A DNA stretch of 40,151 nucleotides from Streptomyces sp. XM83C. Its GTDB lineage: Bacteria; Actinomycetota; Actinomycetes; Streptomycetales; Streptomycetaceae. Location of the stretch: contig NZ_JALLGL010000017.1 of NCBI RefSeq assembly GCF_023072675.1, positions 1 through 40,151 of the forward strand, written 5' to 3'. A program made the position numbers and the translations under genes. Within the stretch, counting starts at the first letter, position 1. Every line of letters begins with the position of its first letter. The notes beneath the pieces are model-generated. The model did not search any database. It worked only from the letters and a program-made list of their open reading frames with translations, and was not told where the DNA came from. Positions 33,526 to 40,151 of the stretch are shown here, in pieces.

Positions 33526-34644
33526 TCAGTGCACCGGTACGGCCTCGCCCTCCCCTCCCGGCCAGGCCGTCAGCGGCGTGAAACCGCGGTGGCCGCACTC
33601 GCCGAAGACGCTCACCGGGGCGCCGCCCGAAAGAGCCACCAGCCGCCACAGGCCCGGCCGGGAACGGGCGACCGGGGAGAGCGGCAGGGCCGTGTCCGCG
33701 TCGGCGTCGGCCAGCCACCAGGAGTCCCCGTCCGGCACCGGCACGACCCGGCCCAGCGTCACCGGCACGGACTCCAGCCATGGATCGCCGCGCAACGCCT
33801 CCCCGTAACAGGCCGCCGCACCCTCCGTCGTCACCCCCTCCGGACGCGCCCCGCACGCGACCGGCGGCCCGAAACGCTCGCCGAGCGCCACCCGTGGAGT
33901 CCCGCCCGGAAAGGCGGACACCTCCGCGTCCAGCGCCAGCCCGACCGGCAGCGCCAGATCGGGAGCGCGACCGGCCGCCCCGTACGACAACAGCAGCGCC
34001 GTCCGCCGCGAGGCGACGCCGTACAGCCAGACACGGCGGGTCGTCAGTCTGGCGTCGGCCGTGTCGTACTGCGCGAGGACCAGCCACCGGTCACGCAACG
34101 GCGGACCCTGCGCTCTGCCGGGCAGGCCGACCCGCGTGCGGACCGCCGCCGCCAGCCCCTCCGGCAGCCGCTCACGGCCGAGCCAGCCCTGGTCCAGCAG
34201 ATGCAGCAGCGCGCACTCCTCCAGCAGCCGCACCGGCCAGTCCGGCCCCGACCCCGGTACGGCGCCCAGCTCCCGCACCCGCGAGGCCAGGCCCGGCGCC
34301 TGCGCGTCGACCATGCGGGCCGCCGTCTCCTCCCACAGCCCGTACCCCTCCTGCTCCGCCGCGGCCAGGCCGGCGCGCAGCAGATCGGCCAGCCGCTGCT
34401 CCAACTCCGTGCAACCCGCCGTGATCCGCTCGGCGCGCCGCTCCGCCCGACGCCGCGCCGCCTCGGAACGTGAGGAGCCGGAGGAGGCCGAGGAACCGGA
34501 GGAGGAGCCGGACGACGAGCCCCCCGCGCCCGTCGTCCGCTGCTCCACCACCTCGTCGAGTCCGCTGCCCGCCTCCCGTGACGCGGTGTCAGGCGCCACG
34601 GCCGACACCTGCTCCGCGCTGCGGCGCACCCCCTGCTCAGTCAT
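33526..34644 (-). CDS. SWIM zinc-finger family protein lacking the SWIM finger
   Basis: This protein has 372 residues. The family's N-terminal segment (SAEQVSAVAPDTASREAGSGL) and its C-terminal two-thirds (RRRAERRAERITAGCTELEQRLADLLRAGL... through LWRLVALSGGAPVSVFGECGHRGFTPLTAWP) are both present. Between them, where relatives as I recall them carry the CxCx(n)CxH SWIM motif, there is only a Ser/Gly-rich linker of about 25 residues. No CxC or CxH pair exists anywhere in the protein. So the metal-binding and nucleic-acid-binding part appears to be lost by an in-frame deletion. Start ATG 34644 lies 7 bases after a TACCGT -10 element, so the mRNA is leaderless; no ribosome site is needed. First gene of the minus-strand arm. 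Confidence 0.8.
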   Translation of the reverse strand: MTEQGVRRSAEQVSAVAPDTASREAGSGLDEVVEQRTTGAGGSSSGSSSGSSASSGSSRSEAARRRAERRAERITAGCTELEQRLADLLRAGLAAAEQEGYGLWEETAARMVDAQAPGLASRVRELGAVPGSGPDWPVRLLEECALLHLLDQGWLGRERLPEGLAAAVRTRVGLPGRAQGPPLRDRWLVLAQYDTADARLTTRRVWLYGVASRRTALLLSYGAAGRAPDLALPVGLALDAEVSAFPGGTPRVALGERFGPPVACGARPEGVTTEGAAACYGEALRGDPWLESVPVTLGRVVPVPDGDSWWLADADADTALPLSPVARSRPGLWRLVALSGGAPVSVFGECGHRGFTPLTAWPGGEGEAVPVH

Positions 34645-34651
34645 GCCACCG

Positions 34652-34674
34652 ACGGTAGGTCCACCCACTGACAA
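34652..34674 (-). promoter_or_regulatory. DNA-damage (RecA-NDp/PafBC-type) promoter, minus-strand arm of module
   Basis: TTGTCAGTG, 8 bases, TACCGT on the minus strand is a full match to tTGTCRGTG-N8-TAnnnT, ending 7 bases before the SWIM-family ATG. Its first nine bases are the inverse of those in the plus-strand element at 34748. Confidence 0.8.
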
Positions 34675-34747
34675 CGAGCCCCGCACACGGTCCCGGACAC
34701 GGCCCCGCACACCCCGCCCCGGCGGCGTTTCCGCAGGTCGGATCGCG

Positions 34748-34770
34748 TTGTCAGTGGGGTGGTGCACCGT
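34748..34770 (+). promoter_or_regulatory. DNA-damage-type promoter, plus-strand arm of module (one -10 mismatch)
   Basis: TTGTCAGTG, 8 bases, CACCGT. The upstream box is perfect; the -10 has C instead of T in its first position. Predicted start near 34777, with a 36-base leader before the MoxR ATG. Confidence 0.65.
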
Positions 34771-34812
34771 GGATGCCAGACCGAACCGGCGGAGCTGGAG
34801 GGGGACTTTGCC

Positions 34813-35994
34813 ATGACCGTTTCCGGACAGACGACGGCCGTACCGACGCCGGCCGCGCACGCCGGAGAACAGGCCGGACAGGCATGGGCGGCGCCCGTCG
34901 CCGAGCAGACCGCGCAGGTGCTGAGGCCGCACGCCGAGGACGCCTTCGCGGACGAACTCGCCGCGCTCGCCGCGCAGGACGACCGGCCGCGCCCGCCGCG
35001 CTGGAAGCTGTCCCCGTGGGCGGTGGCGACCTACCTGCTCGGCGGCACCCTGCCCGACGGCACGGTGATCACACCGAAATACGTCGGCCCGCGCCGCATC
35101 GTCGAGGTCGCCGTCACCACCCTCGCCACCGACCGCGCACTGCTGCTGCTCGGCGTTCCCGGCACCGCCAAGACATGGGTCTCGGAACATCTGGCCGCCG
35201 CGGTCAGCGGGGACTCGACACTCCTCGTGCAGGGCACCGCCGGCACCCCGGAAGAGGCGATCCGCTACGGCTGGAACTACGCCCGGCTGCTCGCCCACGG
35301 ACCGAGCCGCGACGCCCTCGTCCCCAGCCCCGTCATGCGGGCCATGGCGGAGGGGGCGACGGCCAGGATCGAGGAGCTGACACGGATACCGGCGGATGTT
35401 CAGGACACGCTCATCACCATCCTGTCCGAGAAGACCCTGCCGATACCGGAACTGGGCCAGGAAGTGCAGGCGGTACGCGGCTTCAACGTCATCGCCACCG
35501 CCAACGACCGCGACCGGGGCGTCAACGACCTGTCCAGTGCGCTGCGCCGCCGCTTCAACACGGTCGTACTGCCGCTGCCGGAGAGCGTGGAGGCCGAGGT
35601 CGACATCGTCTCCCGGCGCGTCGAACAGATCGGCCGCTCGCTGGACCTGCCGCCCGTGCCCGACGGCGTCGACGAGATCCGCCGCGTCGTCACCGTCTTC
35701 CGGGAACTGCGCGACGGGATCACCGCCGACGGCAGGACCAGGGTGAAGTCGCCCAGCGGCACGCTGTCCACCGCCGAGGCGATCTCCGTCGTCACCAACG
35801 GCCTCGCTCTCGCCGCCCACTTCGGCGACGGCGTGCTGCGGCCGGGCGATGTCGCCGGGGGCATCCTCGGCGCCGTCGTCCGCGACCCGGCCGCCGACCG
35901 GGTCGTCTGGCAGGAGTACCTGGAGGCCGTCGTCCGCGAACGCGACGGCTGGACCGACTTCTACCGCGCGTGCCGGGAGGTGACGGCGGCGTGA
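34813..35994 (+). CDS. MoxR-family AAA+ ATPase
   Basis: This protein has 393 residues. Walker A GVPGTAKT is at residues 114-121. The MoxR-type segment RIEELTRIPADVQDTLITILSEKTLPIPELG follows, with Glu-Glu in place of the usual Asp-Glu of Walker B. Next come sensor 1 in FNVIATANDRDRGVNDLSSALRRRFN (with Arg finger RRRF) and a C-terminal helical lid. MoxR ATPases act as hexameric chaperones that insert cofactors or remodel partners, usually with a VWA protein, present two to three genes downstream. ATG 34813 has GGAGGGGG upstream and lies after the predicted transcription start; GTG 34759 lies inside the promoter and is rejected. Confidence 0.9.
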   Translation: MTVSGQTTAVPTPAAHAGEQAGQAWAAPVAEQTAQVLRPHAEDAFADELAALAAQDDRPRPPRWKLSPWAVATYLLGGTLPDGTVITPKYVGPRRIVEVAVTTLATDRALLLLGVPGTAKTWVSEHLAAAVSGDSTLLVQGTAGTPEEAIRYGWNYARLLAHGPSRDALVPSPVMRAMAEGATARIEELTRIPADVQDTLITILSEKTLPIPELGQEVQAVRGFNVIATANDRDRGVNDLSSALRRRFNTVVLPLPESVEAEVDIVSRRVEQIGRSLDLPPVPDGVDEIRRVVTVFRELRDGITADGRTRVKSPSGTLSTAEAISVVTNGLALAAHFGDGVLRPGDVAGGILGAVVRDPAADRVVWQEYLEAVVRERDGWTDFYRACREVTAA

Positions 35995-36127
35995 GCGGCG
36001 GGTGGGGGTGAGCACCTGGTGTGCGTCGACGGGGGCGGACGGGCCGCGTGCCCGGTACAAGAGACAGGGGGTGACCTGGGCCGACTGATGACCTGGTGCC
36101 GACGGAACGGGGAGAGCCGGTGACCGG

Positions 36128-36409
36128 ATGCGGGCGATGACCACTGTGCAGGGGACGACTGGGGGAGAGATGCGGATGGTTGGGCGACTGCGGAACGCGG
36201 GCATGCCGGGGACGGCCGTCGGCGGCGTGTGGATGGCGGGCGGGGAGGACGACACGCGCTGGCCGCAGGCCGTACGGGCAGCGAACTGTGCCCGGTCGGC
36301 CCGGTCGGCCCGGTGGGCCCGGTGGGCCCGGTCGGCGGGGATCGCGGTGGTGCGCGCGGTGCCCGTGGCGGTCCGGCCGGCCGGGCGGGGCACGTGGGCG
36401 GCCGGGTGA
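36128..36409 (+). CDS. Possible small protein between MoxR and DUF5682 genes
   Basis: This is a 93-codon frame whose stop overlaps the DUF5682 start (GTGA, 36406-36409). Third codon positions are strongly G or C, more so than in the alternative frame here, and GGGGAGAG lies about 12 bases before the ATG. The predicted protein has no known domain and contains an Ala-Arg-(Ser/Trp) repeat encoded by a 9-bp tandem repeat. Either a real, fast-evolving small gene that couples translation to DUF5682, or chance. No homologue recognised. Confidence 0.35.
   Translation: MRAMTTVQGTTGGEMRMVGRLRNAGMPGTAVGGVWMAGGEDDTRWPQAVRAANCARSARSARWARWARSAGIAVVRAVPVAVRPAGRGTWAAG
36292..36336. repeat. Five tandem copies of a 9-bp unit
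   Basis: The units are CCGGTCGGC, CCGGTCGGC, CCGGTGGGC, CCGGTGGGC and CCGGTCGGC, head to tail. They lie inside the small open frame and upstream of the DUF5682 start. The number of copies could easily vary by slippage, always in multiples of three codons. Confidence 0.85.
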
Positions 36410-38766
36410 CGGGGAGCGGCACGGGAGTGCTGCTGCTCGGGGTACGGCATCACGGGCCCGGTTCGGCGCGGGCCGTACGGGCCGCACTGGACGCGGCACG
36501 GCCGAAGGTGGTGCTCATCGAAGGACCGCCCGAGGCCGATCCGTTGATCCCGCTCGCGGCGGATCAGGGCATGCGACCGCCGGTCGCGTTGCTCGCGCAC
36601 GCCGTGGACGAGCCCGGACGGTCGGCGTTCTGGCCCATGGCCGAGTTCTCCCCGGAGTGGATCGCCCTCCGCTGGGCCCTCGACCAAGGGGTCCCCGCCC
36701 GGTTCATCGATCTGCCCGCCGCGCACGCGCTGGCCTGGAAGGAGGAGACGGACGACGGCGACGGGGAGACGGCGCCGTCGGGACCCGACGTGCGGATCGA
36801 TCCGCTCGCGGTGCTCGCCGACACCGCCGGATACGACGACGCCGAACGCTGGTGGGAGGACGTCGTCGAGCACCGGGGCCCCGGCGACGAGGACGCGTTC
36901 GCCCCGTTCGTCGTCGTGGAGGAGGCGATGACCGCGCTGCGGGACGCGTACGGCGGCGGAGGCCACCGACGGGACCTCGTACGGGAGGCACACATGCGCC
37001 TGCGGATACGGGACGCCCGGCGCGAGGTGGGGGACGATGCCGTGGCCGTGGTCTGCGGGGCCTGGCATGTGCCCGCGCTGCGGCGGACGGCCACCGTCGC
37101 CGCCGACCGGGCGCTCCTCAAGGGCCTGCCCAAGGCCAGGACGGACGTGACATGGGTGCCGTGGACCTACCGCAGACTCGCGCGGGAGGGAGGCTACGGC
37201 GCCGGCGTGGACTCACCCGGCTGGTACGGGCACCTGTTCGCCTCGCCGGACCGGCCGGTCGAGCGGTGGCTGACCAAGGTGGCCGGACTGCTGCGCGCGG
37301 AGGACCGGCCTGTCTCCTCCGCGCACGTCATCGAAGCCGTACGGCTCGCCGAGACCCTCGCCGCGCTGCGCGGGCGGCCGGTGCCCGGGCTGACCGAGAC
37401 CACCGACGCGGTACGGGCGGTGATGTGCGACGGCTCGGACGTGCCGCTGGATCTGGTACGAGACCGGCTCGTCGTCGGCGACACGCTCGGGCAGGTGCCG
37501 CCGACCGCGCCAGCGGTGCCGTTGCAGCGGGACCTCGACCGCTCGCAGCGGCGGCTGCGGCTCAGACCCGAGGCGCAGCGACGGGAGGTCGAACTGGACC
37601 TACGCGGGGAGACCGACGCCGAGCGCAGCAAGCTGCTGCACCGGCTGCGGCTGCTCGGCGTCGACTGGGGCCTGCCCCGGACCTCACGGGGGAGCACGGG
37701 CACCTTCCGGGAGACCTGGCGGCTGCGCTGGGAACCGGAGCTGGCGGTGCGGGTCGCCGAGGCGGGCGTCTGGGGCACGACCGTCCTCGCCGCCGCGACC
37801 GCCAAGGCGGAGGCCGACGCGGCGGCGGCCGGCACGCTCGCCGAGGTCACCGCGCTGGCCGAGCAGTGCCTGCGGGCCGGGCTGCCCGACGCGCTGCCCA
37901 CGGTGATGCGGTGCCTCAGCCACCGGGCCGCCCTCGACACGGACGTCGGCCGGCTCGCGCAGGCGCTGCCCGCGCTGGTCCGCGCCCTGCGCTACGGCGA
38001 TGTGCGCGGCACCGACACCCGGGCGCTCGCCGAAGTCGCCGTGGGCCTCGCCCGACGGGTCTTCGTCGGCCTGCCCCCGGCCTGCGCCGCCCTCGACACG
38101 GACGCCGCCGACGAGATGCGGCGCCACATCGACGCGGTGCACGGCGCGATGGGCCTGCTCGCCGACAGCGCCGACAGCGCTGACAGCGCCGACCGGTCCG
38201 ACAGCGCCGAGCGCGCCGGCGGAGATCTGCGGGTGTCGTGGTACGGCGTGCTGCGGGTGGTGTCCTCGCGGGACCGGGTGCCCGGCGTGATCCGGGGGCG
38301 GGCCGTGCGGCTCCTGCTCGACGCGGGTGAGCTGGGGCAGGACGAGGCGGCCCGGCTCATGGGGCCGGCGCTCTCGCCGGGAACGCCGCCGGGGGATGCG
38401 GCCGCGTGGATCGAGGGGTTCGTCGGCGGCGGAGGGGGCGGCATGCTCCTCGTCCATGACGAGCGGCTGCTCGCCCTGGTGGACGGCTGGCTGACCGGGG
38501 TGTCGGCGGAGGCGTTCACGGACGTGCTGCCGCTGCTGCGGCGGACGTTCGGGGCGTACGAGCCGGGAGTGCGCCGCACCCTCGGGGAACTGGTCCGGCG
38601 AGGGCCGGGGCAGCGGGCCGGGGCGGGGCCCGGCGGACCCGGGCTGCCGGGTTTCGCGCCCGACCTGGACGAGGAGCGCGCCGGTGCGGTCGTGCCCGTG
38701 GTGCGGCTGCTGCTGGGACGGACAGGCCATGAGGAAGAGAGCCGGCTGACGGGGGTGGGCACATGA
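36406..38766 (+). CDS. DUF5682-family protein of the MoxR/VWA module
   Basis: This protein has 786 residues and starts at GTG 36406, because relatives begin a few residues before LLLGVRHHGPGS. The frame is open further upstream but there encodes only Gly/Pro/Arg repeats. The N-terminal domain has VRHHGPGS (residues 13-20), VLIEGP (E39) and VVCGAWHVPAL (H221). This order resembles the GxxH...E...GxxH pattern of the TraB/TIKI/EreA-type hydrolase fold, which suggests a metal-dependent hydrolase. The rest is helical with an acidic (Asp-Ser-Ala) repeat near residues 585-605. The 3' end overlaps the VWA gene by ATGA. Related to the E. coli YehM protein in my recollection. Confidence 0.82.
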   Translation: MTGSGTGVLLLGVRHHGPGSARAVRAALDAARPKVVLIEGPPEADPLIPLAADQGMRPPVALLAHAVDEPGRSAFWPMAEFSPEWIALRWALDQGVPARFIDLPAAHALAWKEETDDGDGETAPSGPDVRIDPLAVLADTAGYDDAERWWEDVVEHRGPGDEDAFAPFVVVEEAMTALRDAYGGGGHRRDLVREAHMRLRIRDARREVGDDAVAVVCGAWHVPALRRTATVAADRALLKGLPKARTDVTWVPWTYRRLAREGGYGAGVDSPGWYGHLFASPDRPVERWLTKVAGLLRAEDRPVSSAHVIEAVRLAETLAALRGRPVPGLTETTDAVRAVMCDGSDVPLDLVRDRLVVGDTLGQVPPTAPAVPLQRDLDRSQRRLRLRPEAQRREVELDLRGETDAERSKLLHRLRLLGVDWGLPRTSRGSTGTFRETWRLRWEPELAVRVAEAGVWGTTVLAAATAKAEADAAAAGTLAEVTALAEQCLRAGLPDALPTVMRCLSHRAALDTDVGRLAQALPALVRALRYGDVRGTDTRALAEVAVGLARRVFVGLPPACAALDTDAADEMRRHIDAVHGAMGLLADSADSADSADRSDSAERAGGDLRVSWYGVLRVVSSRDRVPGVIRGRAVRLLLDAGELGQDEAARLMGPALSPGTPPGDAAAWIEGFVGGGGGGMLLVHDERLLALVDGWLTGVSAEAFTDVLPLLRRTFGAYEPGVRRTLGELVRRGPGQRAGAGPGGPGLPGFAPDLDEERAGAVVPVVRLLLGRTGHEEESRLTGVGT

Positions 38767-39962
38767 CGACCGACGGTGGCAGCGCCGCCCAGGCCTCCGC
38801 CGAGGAGCGGCTGCGGCGCTGGCGGCTGGTGCTGGGCGGAGGCCCGGCCGACGGCACCGGGCAGGCGCTGTCCGGGCGGGACGCGGCGATGGACGGCACA
38901 CTCGCCGCCCTCTACGACACCGACGACAACGCGGGCGACACCGGCGAGGGCAGGCCCCGCACGGGCCGGGACCGTGCGGCGGGGCTCGGTGCCTCGGCGC
39001 CCTCCGTGGTGCGCTGGCTCGGCGACATCCGGACGTACTTCCCGTCCTCCGTCGTCCAGGTGATGCAACGGGACGCCGTCGAACGGCTCGGGCTGTCCAC
39101 GCTGCTGCTGGAGCCGGAGATGCTTCAGGCGGTGGAGCCGGACGTGCACCTCGTCGGCACACTCCTGTCGCTGAACCAGGCGATGCCGGAGACCACGAAG
39201 GAGACGGCACGCGCCGTGGTCCGCAAGGTCGTGGACGACCTGGAGAAGCGGCTCGCCACGCGGACGCGGGCCGCGGTCACCGGTGCCCTCGACCGCAGCG
39301 CCCGTGTCGCCCGGCCCCGCCACCGGGACATCGACTGGAACCGCACCATCGCCGCCAACCTCAAGCACTACCTGCCCGAGCACGGCACGATCGTGCCGGA
39401 GCGGCTCGTCGGACACGGGCGGGCGGCACGGTCCGTGAGGAAGGACGTCATCCTCTGCGTCGACCAGTCCGGGTCGATGGCGGCGTCCGTCGTGCACGCG
39501 TCCGTCTTCGGCGCGGTGCTGGCCTCCATGCGGTCCCTCAGCACACGGCTCGTCGTCTTCGACACGGCGGTCGTCGATCTCACCGACCAGCTCGACGACC
39601 CGGTCGACGTCCTCTTCGGCACGCGGCTCGGCGGCGGCACCGACATCAACCGGGCGCTGGCGTACTGCCAGTCACGCATCACCCGGCCCACCGAGACGGT
39701 CGTCGTGCTGATCAGCGACCTCTACGAGGGCGGCATCCGGCACGAGATGCTGAGACGGGTGGCGGCGATGAAGGCGTCCGGAGTGCAGTTCGTGGCGCTG
39801 CTCGCGCTGTCCGACGAGGGGGCGCCCGCATACGACCGGGACCACGCCGCCGCCCTCGCGGCGCTGGGCGCGCCCGCCTTCGCCTGCACACCCGATCTGT
39901 TCCCCGAGGTGATGGCGGCGGCCGTGGAGAGGCGACCGCTGCCGATACCGGACACCGCATAG
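38763..39962 (+). CDS. VWA-domain protein (CoxE/YehP-like) of the MoxR/VWA module
   Basis: This protein has 399 residues. The N-terminal half is helical. The C-terminal half is a von Willebrand A domain with an intact metal-ion-dependent adhesion site: DQSGS (DxSxS), Thr in GGGTDIN and Asp in ISDLYEGG. VWA proteins are the usual partners of MoxR ATPases, delivering them to a target, as in RavA-ViaA. ATG 38763 overlaps the DUF5682 stop codon (ATGA), so they should be made in a fixed ratio. Last gene of the plus-strand arm. Confidence 0.9.
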   Translation: MTTDGGSAAQASAEERLRRWRLVLGGGPADGTGQALSGRDAAMDGTLAALYDTDDNAGDTGEGRPRTGRDRAAGLGASAPSVVRWLGDIRTYFPSSVVQVMQRDAVERLGLSTLLLEPEMLQAVEPDVHLVGTLLSLNQAMPETTKETARAVVRKVVDDLEKRLATRTRAAVTGALDRSARVARPRHRDIDWNRTIAANLKHYLPEHGTIVPERLVGHGRAARSVRKDVILCVDQSGSMAASVVHASVFGAVLASMRSLSTRLVVFDTAVVDLTDQLDDPVDVLFGTRLGGGTDINRALAYCQSRITRPTETVVVLISDLYEGGIRHEMLRRVAAMKASGVQFVALLALSDEGAPAYDRDHAAALAALGAPAFACTPDLFPEVMAAAVERRPLPIPDTA

Positions 39963-39973
39963 CCGGACACGGC

Positions 39974-40010
39974 GGTGAGGGGCGGGGCCGGTGACGGTCG
40001 CGCCCTCACC
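39974..40010 (+). terminator. Possible terminator after the VWA gene
   Basis: GGTGAGGG and CCCTCACC form an 8-bp stem with a 21-base loop, 12 bases after the stop codon. The window ends soon after, with short CCCCACCGGAG-like repeats and no gene. Confidence 0.4.
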
Positions 40011-40151
40011 TGCCCCGCCCGCGGACGCACCCGGATGGCCGAAGGCCGCCGGCCAAGTCCCACCGGAGCCCCGGCGGAGCCCCACTGGACCCCACCGGAG
40101 CCCCACCGGAGCACGGGAACAGGGGCCGCCACCGTCGGAGGCCCACGGAAC

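Noticed and set aside
34645..37068. Upstream extension of the SWIM-family frame
   Set aside because: It crosses the divergent promoter and runs antisense to MoxR and DUF5682. The ATG at 34644 fits a -10 element exactly.

Overview
The window is high-GC chromosomal DNA from an actinomycete, almost certainly Streptomyces. Codons end almost always in G or C, GTG and TTG starts are common, and several genes look leaderless, with a TAnnnT -10 element about 7 bases before the start codon. Gene content is typical of a Streptomyces core-chromosome region: a serine/threonine kinase cluster, guaA, pcrA, NlpC/P60 hydrolases and an icmB-like gene. I see no insertion sequence, prophage, CRISPR array, tRNA or rRNA.

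Layout. 1-6.5 kb: four tandem membrane serine/threonine kinases (the first cut by the window edge), each with a cytoplasmic kinase domain, one membrane span and a different extracellular domain. 6.8-10.4 kb: an aldehyde dehydrogenase and a GMC oxidoreductase, closed by a very strong terminator. 11.0-13.2 kb: chorismate mutase (minus) divergent from guaA (plus). 13.3-16.4 kb: a flavin-type small enzyme, a broken class II aldolase gene, a membrane protein and a DoxX protein. 16.7-20.5 kb: an envelope-stress block with a PspC/LiaF-like protein divergent from a PspC-domain histidine kinase and its LuxR-type regulator. 20.5-30.7 kb: two NlpC/P60 hydrolases (the second behind a c-di-AMP riboswitch), two membrane proteins, the helicase PcrA, an M23 endopeptidase and a lipase. 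31.1-31.5 kb: a B12-binding mutase small subunit. 31.8-40.0 kb: a two-armed module with a SWIM-family protein and DUF5691 on the minus strand, and a MoxR AAA+ ATPase, a small open frame, a DUF5682 protein and a VWA protein on the plus strand.

Two observations stand out. (1) Chorismate mutase is preceded on its own strand by an apparent transcription attenuator. It has a leaderless 23-codon peptide carrying Tyr-Phe-Phe-Thr-Tyr (with the rare codons TTT and TAT), a hairpin just after those codons, and a 12-bp terminator hairpin before the gene. This fits Phe/Tyr-controlled attenuation of the committed step to Phe and Tyr. (2) The MoxR/VWA module is driven from a divergent region holding two inverted copies of TTGTCAGTG-N8-(T/C)ACCGT. 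The minus-strand copy fits the actinobacterial RecA-NDp (PafBC) DNA-damage promoter exactly, and the plus-strand copy has one -10 mismatch. The helicase gene pcrA in the same window carries the same element, so the module is predicted to be induced by DNA damage. Its SWIM-family member appears to have lost the SWIM zinc finger, and its DUF5682 protein has motifs reminiscent of the TraB/TIKI/EreA-type hydrolase fold.

Much of the rest concerns the cell envelope: kinases, Psp/Lia sensing, three peptidoglycan hydrolases and c-di-AMP control. All family assignments come from reading motifs, not from database searches.
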